9,259 nucleotides of DNA from an uncultured Methylococcaceae bacterium (GTDB taxonomy: Bacteria > Pseudomonadota > Gammaproteobacteria > Methylococcales > Methylomonadaceae). The translations under genes were made by a program, and so were the position numbers. How positions within the stretch are numbered: position 1 is the stretch's first letter; each line of letters begins with the position of its first letter. Below are positions 1-5,150 of the stretch, piece after piece. Below the pieces are notes generated by a model. It was not told the DNA's origin, did no database searches, and saw only the letters and a list, made by a program, of their open reading frames with translations. Where the stretch lies: NCBI GenBank assembly GCA_903839795.1, contig CAIMDR010000502.1, forward strand, positions 1 to 9,259, written 5' to 3'.

Positions 1-16
1 GATTGGTAAGTATTCA

Positions 17-101
17 CCTCCCCCCTTTGAAAAAGGGGGATTGAGGGGGATTTATCTAATAAAATCTCCCCTAACCCCTCTTTTTCAAAGAGGGGGACTT
101 G
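17..101. repeat. Inverted pair of C/G-rich hairpin repeats
   Basis: Two related hairpins lie head to head. The first (about 21-39) pairs CCCCCTTT with AAAGGGGG around a 3-base loop and is followed by a G-rich tail ending in ATTT. The second (75-95) pairs CCCCTCTTT with AAAGAGGGG. The reverse complement of 64-101 resembles 17-53, so the two units are inverted copies and the whole block can fold as one large cruciform. Repeats of this C5-T3-A-G5 style are dispersed in many genomes of environmental bacteria; that is general knowledge and copy number here was not tested. No transposase is next to it. Confidence 0.8.
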
Positions 102-203
102 AATAGTTAGCTTTAAACCGGCATTAATCGTGATTAACTGTTAACGAGAGCCAATTTCTAACCCGAGTGTTATTTTTATAGTGTTCACGAGAAAATTATT
201 GTA

Positions 204-1610
204 ATGAAAATCCGTACTCTCTTTGCTTGTTCATTTTTATTGCTAGCCGTTGCTGGTAACGTCTATGCCGCCACTTACAAATTGCCGGAAATTAGCGGCG
301 ACAGGGTTGTTGCCTCTTCCACCGGTGAAACTGTCACGTTAACCGTTGAGCAAGATCAAACCCTACTGGATGTGGCCAGACGTTTTAATCTGGGACAAAC
401 AGAAATTGTCACTTTAAATCCTACTATTGATCGCTGGCTGGTAAAAAAAGGGACTGTAGTCCGCTTGCCTAATCGTCGCATTTTGCCGGATAGCCCTCAT
501 GAAGGTATTACCTTAAATATCTCGGAATACCGCATGTATTATTACCCTGCGGATCAACCCGGCACGGTAAAATCTTTCGCGCATGGCATCGGTCGACAAG
601 ATTGGCAAACACCATTGGGCAGAACCACTGTTATCAAAAAAGTGAAAGATCCTGCTTGGCATCCGCCCGAATCAATCAGACGTGAACATGCTGCCAATGG
701 CGATCCTTTACCGGCTATCGTCCCGCCCGGCCCCAATAATCCCTTGGGCGCTTACGCATTGTATCTAAATCTTCCAGGGGATTATCGAATACACGGTACC
801 GACGTTGATAAAATTTTTGGTATCGGCATGCAAATAACGCATGGTTGTGTCCGTATGTATCCTGAAGACATTGAGGCCTTATACCGCTCTGTTCCCGTTG
901 GCACATCGGTTTATATAGTCAAGCAACCGGTGAAAGTTGGCTGGTTAAATAATACGCTGTATGTTGAAGCTCACCCTGATTTGGAAGGTGAAGAAAAGAC
1001 CCAGGATCAACGCTATTCTGTAGCTTTAGAGCTTATTCAAAAAGCCAATAAAGGCGAATTGCCGGAGTTTGATCAGGTAGCTTTAAATAAAGCACTTAAA
1101 GATCTGGATGGAACCCCCGTTCCGCTTTATGAAAGATTGCCACCGCTGGAAGAAGAAATACCCGCGATTGAGCCAGAACCGGCGCCTATTCCCGTTGTTA
1201 AAGTCACAAAACCGGCTCCTGTCGTGGTCGCTAAAAGTAAAAAACCTGGGGTTGCTGCTGCGGTAATTAAAAGCTCAAAATCAGTACCGGCAACCGCCGG
1301 TAAAAACAGCAAACCCGTTACGGCAATGGCTGGCACGTCGAAAAAACCTGTACCCGTCACGGCCGCCAAAAGCAGTAAATCGGTTATCGTACCGGCGAGT
1401 AAATCAAAAACACCGGCCCCCGTCGTCACTGCCAGTAAAAACAGCAAATCGGTTATCGTACCTGCTGGTAAGTCGAAACAAGCAATACCGGTAACTGCCA
1501 ACAAAAACAGCAAACAATTACCGGCAACACCCGCTAAAAGCAAAAAAGAAGAAACCAAGGGTAAAACCCAAAGTCCAAATCCTGCCAAAAGTTACTATCG
1601 CGGGACTTAA
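204..1610 (+). CDS. LysM / YkuD-domain L,D-transpeptidase with Lys-rich C-terminal tail
   Basis: Predicted periplasmic L,D-transpeptidase of the ErfK/YbiS type, which forms or alters cross-links at meso-diaminopimelate in peptidoglycan, or attaches proteins to it. Residues 1-22 are a signal peptide ending in VYA. Residues about 43-92 resemble a LysM domain. The YkuD catalytic domain spans about 102-240 and shows the hallmark HGT (197-199) and ITHGCVRM (211-218), with Cys215 as nucleophile and His213 and Arg217 in place. E. coli relatives are about 300-330 residues; this one has 468. The extra part, about 320-465, is a low-complexity tail of Lys, Ala, Pro, Ser and Val with repeated K-S-K / N-S-K-S-V-I-V-P units, basic and probably disordered. 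Such a tail could hold the enzyme on an acidic surface or the wall, but this is inference. The ATG at 204 has only a weak purine stretch (ACGAGA) upstream, yet the signal peptide supports it. The next gene converges on it. Confidence 0.92.
   Translation: MKIRTLFACSFLLLAVAGNVYAATYKLPEISGDRVVASSTGETVTLTVEQDQTLLDVARRFNLGQTEIVTLNPTIDRWLVKKGTVVRLPNRRILPDSPHEGITLNISEYRMYYYPADQPGTVKSFAHGIGRQDWQTPLGRTTVIKKVKDPAWHPPESIRREHAANGDPLPAIVPPGPNNPLGAYALYLNLPGDYRIHGTDVDKIFGIGMQITHGCVRMYPEDIEALYRSVPVGTSVYIVKQPVKVGWLNNTLYVEAHPDLEGEEKTQDQRYSVALELIQKANKGELPEFDQVALNKALKDLDGTPVPLYERLPPLEEEIPAIEPEPAPIPVVKVTKPAPVVVAKSKKPGVAAAVIKSSKSVPATAGKNSKPVTAMAGTSKKPVPVTAAKSSKSVIVPASKSKTPAPVVTASKNSKSVIVPAGKSKQAIPVTANKNSKQLPATPAKSKKEETKGKTQSPNPAKSYYRGT
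1374..1474 (+). repeat. In-gene direct repeat in the L,D-transpeptidase tail
   Basis: The stretch at 1374-1405 recurs at 1443-1474, 69 bases (23 codons) further on, in the same frame and with few base changes. Both copies encode SKSVIVPA followed by a K-S-K type unit. Degenerate versions of the unit flank it from about 1255 to 1560. High DNA identity, not just protein similarity, points to fairly recent duplication by slippage or unequal recombination. Confidence 0.75.
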
Positions 1611-1714
1611 TTAAAAAATCTCTAAATCCGCGTCTGCTTGGCAATTTTCGGCACTCAATTCCCACGTCAGGGATAAAACCGAATGACCGTAATGCAGCAA
1701 CAAAATGGTATGAT

Positions 1715-2581
1715 TTACTCGCTTGCTGTTTTTACTGATAAAGTCAAAATAAAATCGGTTTCAATTTCAAGTTCTGGAATAGCGTTTAACGCCTGTAAAA
1801 CACTTTCGTTGGCTCGCCAGGCAAAAGGTGTCATTTGTAAAAGTGCCATTCTTTGCTGGGGGTCTGGGGTAATTTTATAACTGATCCGCTGTGTCGTTAA
1901 GTGTTCAAATCCCTGAGGCACTTCATTTTCTGAGACATGTTCTTTTGCCTCGGCATAGATAAATTCTTTTAATTGCCATAGATGACGAGGGCCAGGCGTG
2001 ACCGTCAGCAAGTACCCGGAAGGCTTTAGTACCCGTTTGAGCTCGTCATTATCCGAGGGAGCAAACACTCTGAGTACAATATCAAAAGACTGGTCTGTAT
2101 AAGGCAACCGGTTTGAGCTGGCAACAACAAACTGTGCTTGGGGCTGTTTTTTAGCAGCGGCGGCGATGGCAAACTTGGCAATATCAATACCCTGCAAAGC
2201 AATAAGTTCACTGTGCTTGCAAAAGCCGGCTATTTTTCGGCTGTAATAGCCTTCACCACATCCTAAATCCAAAAGCTGTATGCCCTGCCCTTTGGTATTA
2301 ACGACATCAATCATCATCGCCACGGCCTTGGCCATTGGCTCATAAAATCCGGCCTCTAAAAATAGACGTCGAGCTATCATCATTTCTCTGCTATCACCCG
2401 GTTCTTTGGAATGTTTATCCTGAACAGGTAATAGATTTAAATAACCGGCTTTGGCCACATCAAAACTATGATGATGCAAACAGGCATAATTTTTACCTGA
2501 TGGTTGCAGTTGTAGCGGTTCTCTACAAACGGGACAGATATACGGACTATTCGACGCGATGACTAATGGTTGCACAGGCAA
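1715..2581 (-). CDS. rlmA: 23S rRNA (guanine745-N1)-methyltransferase RlmA
   Basis: S-adenosylmethionine-dependent methyltransferase predicted to make m1G745 in helix 35 of 23S rRNA. The N-terminal zinc site is complete: Cys16, Cys19, Cys34 and His38 match the Cys-x2-Cys / Cys-x3-His pattern of E. coli RlmA. Then follow the family signatures GYLNLLPVQ (46-54), PGDS (61-64), the SAM-binding LLDLGCGEGYY (103-113), ASSNRLPYTD (154-163), TPGPRHL (195-201) and LLQMTPFAWRA (247-257). The C-terminal end is as in the family; E. coli RlmA has 269 residues, here 288. The start is uncertain: the longest frame opens with TTG at 2581, two codons before a GTG at 2575, with an in-frame stop just upstream and no ATG near. 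Neither has a clear ribosome binding site. About 11 residues precede what would be the E. coli N-terminus. It ends convergent with the transpeptidase gene, 104 bases apart. Confidence 0.93.
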   Translation of the reverse strand: MPVQPLVIASNSPYICPVCREPLQLQPSGKNYACLHHHSFDVAKAGYLNLLPVQDKHSKEPGDSREMMIARRLFLEAGFYEPMAKAVAMMIDVVNTKGQGIQLLDLGCGEGYYSRKIAGFCKHSELIALQGIDIAKFAIAAAAKKQPQAQFVVASSNRLPYTDQSFDIVLRVFAPSDNDELKRVLKPSGYLLTVTPGPRHLWQLKEFIYAEAKEHVSENEVPQGFEHLTTQRISYKITPDPQQRMALLQMTPFAWRANESVLQALNAIPELEIETDFILTLSVKTASE

Positions 2582-2666
2582 AAAATTTCAGTAGTTGATA
2601 AAGGGATCGGAGGACACTATTTAAAAGATTATAGAGACCTTCGTTAATTAAGCGACATTATTTTCT

Positions 2667-2719
2667 GTAGGGCGTGCCGTGCGTGCCTTGAAAATTAAGG
2701 CGCACACGGCACGCCCTAC
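2667..2719. repeat. Long palindromic intergenic repeat
   Basis: Imperfect inverted repeat of about 24-base arms: GTAGGGCGTGCCGTG is mirrored by CACGGCACGCCCTAC, with an inner CCTT/AAGG pair and a short A/T-rich centre. It sits between the CDP-alcohol transferase and rlmA, both read from the minus strand. It has no T-run next to the stem on the minus strand, so it is not a classical terminator, though a stem this strong could slow transcription or protect the upstream mRNA end. It has the look of a dispersed repeat unit. Confidence 0.8.
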
Positions 2720-2747
2720 GCATTTAATTAATTCAGGGCTAAAAAAG

Positions 2748-3344
2748 CTAACGACTAGTGCGTGCAGAACGCTTTAACACATCCCAGACTGACCGGACAT
2801 TTGACTCGGGTTCGGACAACAGTAACGTGAGCGTAATTTCTTCAAGAGCGGCAAGTATACAGATCACAGAGGCCAATCGAAACGGCCAGGCCGGACCACC
2901 CAGAAACAACACATACAAGGTCAGTCCCATGGAAGCGGCTGCACTTTTTACACCCCACGTATGATAACTGGTAAAACGTCCAAACTTGCTAAAACCAGCG
3001 AAGGCTGGCAATAAACAACTGGCTACAATCAGGCCGACAAAAACCAGCTCTCTATAAACAACGTCTGGCCATAACCACCAGCAACCGAGAGCGATGGTTA
3101 AATAGATTATTACATCCGCCCAGCTATCCAGAGTAGCGCCAAACGGAGATACCTGTCCGGTCAAACGTGCAGCCAGACCGTCTAACAAATCGGTCAAAAA
3201 AGCGACCGCCAACAAAATCATAAAAGCGATGCCATAGCCTTGCCATGCCAGCCATAACAAAACCGGAGCCGCTACAAATCGAAATCCTGTCAGCATATTA
3301 GGCAAGGTTAACTTGGACTGTTCGATGTGTTGTTGACTGTTCAT
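2748..3344 (-). CDS. CDP-alcohol phosphatidyltransferase family membrane protein
   Basis: Integral membrane enzyme that moves a phospho-lipid from a CDP-lipid to an alcohol acceptor with release of CMP. The full family signature is visible at 52-77: Asp52, Asp55-Gly56, Ala59-Arg60, Gly69, Asp73 and Asp77, spaced D-x2-DG-x2-AR-x8-G-x3-D-x3-D; the aspartates bind the two catalytic metal ions. About six hydrophobic segments fit the family fold (near 18-35, 38-55, 76-92, 98-117, 137-150 and 156-176). Length, 198 residues, is normal. The acceptor cannot be told: phosphatidylglycerophosphate, phosphatidylserine and phosphatidylinositol-type synthases share the motif. The ATG overlaps the stop of the EEP gene (ATGA at 3341-3344), so translation is probably coupled. 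Its partner genes, including a CDP-lipid synthase-like protein upstream, suggest it uses a dedicated CDP-lipid. Confidence 0.88.
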   Translation of the reverse strand: MNSQQHIEQSKLTLPNMLTGFRFVAAPVLLWLAWQGYGIAFMILLAVAFLTDLLDGLAARLTGQVSPFGATLDSWADVIIYLTIALGCWWLWPDVVYRELVFVGLIVASCLLPAFAGFSKFGRFTSYHTWGVKSAAASMGLTLYVLFLGGPAWPFRLASVICILAALEEITLTLLLSEPESNVRSVWDVLKRSARTSR

Positions 3345-4093
3345 AAGGCAAATGAGGCGGCAAGTGGCGCATGGTCTGAAAGCATAAGCCAGGGCGAATG
3401 AGCCAAGCGGTCACACGATTCCGGAATCAGACCCCGATAATAAATACGATCCATCTGCAAAAAAGGTAACCAGACAGGAAATGTTCGCGCATGGCAGCCA
3501 TGCGTTTGTAAAAAAACCTCCTGCAAATCCAGATGATCATGAAAAAGTCGGCCGGCGTGCCCCATCCAGTCATTAAAATCACCGGCAACAATCAAAGGTG
3601 CATCATGGGGCACATGGCTATCAATACGATCACACAATTTGCCTATTTGCTGGCGACGCTCTTTACCCATCAAGCCAAAATGAATACACACGATATGCAC
3701 GTCCTGATCACAGTCAGGCAGTCGGATAATGCCATGCAGAAGGCTGCGACTGGCCCAAGGAAAAGGAGAGACGTTAATATTCTCCCAGCTTTGAAACGGA
3801 TACTTGCTTAAAATGGCATTGCCATGATGGCCGGCATTATAAATCGCATTTTTTCCGTAAGCGAAATGCGGCCATACACCTTCGGCAATAAACTCAATGT
3901 GTGATTGATCAGGCCAATGTTCCACATTTTTTTTATGGCGGTGATGCTCGCCTTGCATCTCTTGCAAAAACAGCAAATCGGCATCAGCGGCTATCAGTGC
4001 CTCTTTGATTTGGTGTAATACAAAGCGCCGATTACCCACGTTAAAACCTTTATGAATATTATAAGTTAATACCCGCAAGCCTTTTTTTTTCAT
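3341..4093 (-). CDS. Endonuclease/exonuclease/phosphatase (EEP) family hydrolase, YbhP-like
   Basis: Metal-dependent phosphodiesterase/phosphatase fold shared by DNase I, sphingomyelinases and inositol phosphatases. All fold motifs are present: TYNIHKG (10-16, Asn12), LQEMQ (44-48, metal ligand Glu45), the HGNAILSKYP segment (90-99), IHFGL (137-141), GDFNDW (171-176, Asp172 and Asn174), MDRIYYR (214-220) and the final SDHAPL (239-244, Asp240-His241). No signal peptide or membrane segment is seen, so it should be cytoplasmic. The substrate cannot be read; position between two lipid enzymes favours a phospholipid or lipid-head-group phosphodiester over DNA. In E. coli the related ybhP lies beside a cardiolipin synthase gene (clsB), a comparable setting. 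The ATG at 4093 has an AGGGG ribosome binding site about 5 bases upstream. The gene's stop overlaps the next start. Confidence 0.88.
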   Translation of the reverse strand: MKKKGLRVLTYNIHKGFNVGNRRFVLHQIKEALIAADADLLFLQEMQGEHHRHKKNVEHWPDQSHIEFIAEGVWPHFAYGKNAIYNAGHHGNAILSKYPFQSWENINVSPFPWASRSLLHGIIRLPDCDQDVHIVCIHFGLMGKERRQQIGKLCDRIDSHVPHDAPLIVAGDFNDWMGHAGRLFHDHLDLQEVFLQTHGCHARTFPVWLPFLQMDRIYYRGLIPESCDRLAHSPWLMLSDHAPLAASFAL

Positions 4094-4133
4094 AATGCCC
4101 CTGACATCCTGTAAAGTAATAAACCTTTCTAAG

Positions 4134-4637
4134 TTAATAAGGCTGATTGCGAATATTCAATCGATAAAGCACCGGTGAAACAAATTCCTCACACAGAAAA
4201 AAAAGCACTGCAATAAGTGCAATCTCAGTAAGGTTGAGTACTAACGGCTCTTTTAGCAGATATAAAGGCAATAATGATTCCAGTACCGTATCAAGAGCTC
4301 TCGCCCGACTGCTTTCAACATTACCTAAGCGCCGCTTAATAAAGCTGGCCATTATGTCCCCTATCATCGTCAGCGTACCAAATAGCATCCCCGTTACAAG
4401 CTGCAACCCCAGTAAAATAGCTACCGATGCACACAAAACAAGTGCTGAAAAAAAACCTCGCCAAGTTTTACTGTTACCAAATAATCGATAGCCATCACCT
4501 AGAACAAGTCCGTTATCTATCGGCCTTGCCAACCGGTTGCCCAGCAATTTAGTAATAACCACCGGCGCACCATTGGCGGCAATAAGCAGAACAAAAGCCT
4601 GAAAAATGCAATACCAACACAACGACAGCAAAATCAT
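4134..4637 (-). CDS. CarS-like (DUF46) CDP-lipid synthase family membrane protein
   Basis: Resembles CDP-archaeol synthase (CarS), a CTP:lipid-phosphate cytidylyltransferase related to bacterial CdsA. Visible family elements: ANGAPVV (21-27), the D-N-G at 41-43, the central GYRLFGNSKTWRGF block (49-62), GDIMASFIKRRLG (93-105) and a late ALDTVLESLLPL (114-125). Hydrophobic helices at about 3-20, 64-82, 84-98, 115-130 and 135-153 fit a small multi-pass membrane protein. In archaeal CarS the late block usually reads L-D-Q-L-D; here it is LDTVLE, so the Gln and second Asp are replaced. The enzyme may use a different lipid or have reduced activity. The ATG at 4637 has a good AAGGAG site about 12 bases upstream. 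It is the first gene of the run with the EEP hydrolase and CDP-alcohol transferase. The family call is strong; the substrate is unknown. Confidence 0.8.
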   Translation of the reverse strand: MILLSLCWYCIFQAFVLLIAANGAPVVITKLLGNRLARPIDNGLVLGDGYRLFGNSKTWRGFFSALVLCASVAILLGLQLVTGMLFGTLTMIGDIMASFIKRRLGNVESSRARALDTVLESLLPLYLLKEPLVLNLTEIALIAVLFFLCEEFVSPVLYRLNIRNQPY

Positions 4638-4694
4638 GACTAACTATCTCCTTTTACTAAGTTAAAAACAAGGAATATCGATAAATCGGCTACC

Positions 4695-4737
4695 AACACG
4701 GGACAGACCTGACAGGTTTTATAAACCTGTCAGGTCT
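4695..4737. repeat. Perfect 15-bp-arm palindrome with flank shared with 7251-7268
   Basis: AGACCTGACAGGTTT (4705-4719) and its exact reverse complement (4723-4737) are separated by TAT. The 18 bases at 4695-4712, covering the left flank and the start of the left arm, recur exactly at 7251-7268. That makes this a dispersed repeat unit with one full and one half copy in the window. The symmetrical stem could also act as a weak terminator or insulating element, but it has no clear T-run. Confidence 0.85.
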
Positions 4738-4974
4738 AACTCCAGTATTTTGTGCTGGCTAAAGTGGGTAGACGATAAATTAAATAATGAGTGGGATCAC
4801 CGTTAGGAATCGGCACAAAACAACTTGAGGATTAAATTCCATAGCCCCACCCCCCCCCTAAAAAGCGGTTAAAAAATTGCAACGAAGACTGTAGCGACAC
4901 AATTTTTTTACTAGCACCTTATCACAGTGTAACCCTGCAATAAATACATTGATTATAACTAAAATCACCGTTTA

Positions 4975-5014
4975 CAACCGCTTAAAAAATAGTTTGGCAA
5001 CCGCTAATTTTTTA
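4975..5014. promoter_or_regulatory. Possible operator: tandem CAACCGCT motifs upstream of the oxidase gene
   Basis: CAACCGCTTAAAAAAT at 4975 and CAACCGCTAATTTTTT at 4998 repeat with a 23-base period, close to two helical turns. A reversed copy of the core (AAGCGGTT followed by A/T) is at 4863-4870. They lie 140-180 bases upstream of the oxidase start. They do not match the CueR-type operator I would look for near a copper gene. A regulator-binding role is a guess from spacing and position only. Confidence 0.3.
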
Positions 5015-5054
5015 TGAATGACCAACAACGGCAAATGTCATTTTATGTCTTGAA

Positions 5055-5060
5055 TATAAT
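5055..5060 (+). promoter_or_regulatory. Possible -10 element for the multicopper oxidase gene
   Basis: A consensus TATAAT stands 90 bases upstream of the oxidase ATG. No good -35 hexamer is seen 16-18 bases before it, which is common for activator-dependent promoters but also for chance matches in an A/T-rich gap. Confidence 0.3.
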
Positions 5061-5138
5061 GGATGGCTAATATAAACTTCAGATACGCCCTGCCATTATA
5101 AAAACAAGCTTCACTAACAAGGGCGGTTCTTTTCTATC

Positions 5139-5146
5139 AGAGGAGG
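5139..5146 (+). promoter_or_regulatory. Strong ribosome binding site of the multicopper oxidase gene
   Basis: AGAGGAGG, close to the full anti-Shine-Dalgarno complement, ends four bases before the ATG at 5151. It fixes that start, which also places the twin-arginine motif at the right distance from the N-terminus. Confidence 0.8.
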
Positions 5147-5150
5147 TTCT

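Larger units (their letters stand above)
4638..5138. other. Divergent intergenic region, no gene found
   Basis: About 500 bases between the starts of the CarS-like gene (leftward) and the multicopper oxidase gene (rightward). It holds the palindrome at 4705-4737, a run of nine C at 4850-4858, AACCGCT-type motifs (4863-5014) and probable promoters for both sides. Six frames give only short, interrupted stretches; a 16-codon open piece at 4756-4806 is too short to call. Confidence 0.7.

Noticed and set aside
17..101. CRISPR-like repeats
   Set aside because: Only two inverted units without regular spacers; no cas genes in the window.
1127..1588. 153-residue open frame on the minus strand, hydrophobic and repetitive
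   Set aside because: It is the antisense shadow of the Lys/Ala/Pro-rich tail of the transpeptidase; repeats keep the frame open.
4756..4806. Open stretch WLKWVDDKLNNEWDHR before a stop, possibly a gene remnant
   Set aside because: Only 16 codons, no start with a binding site and no recognised parent gene.
5086..5125. CGCCCT / AGGGCG inverted pair in the oxidase leader as a possible riboswitch
   Set aside because: Only six paired bases with a loop of nearly 30; no known riboswitch core is seen.
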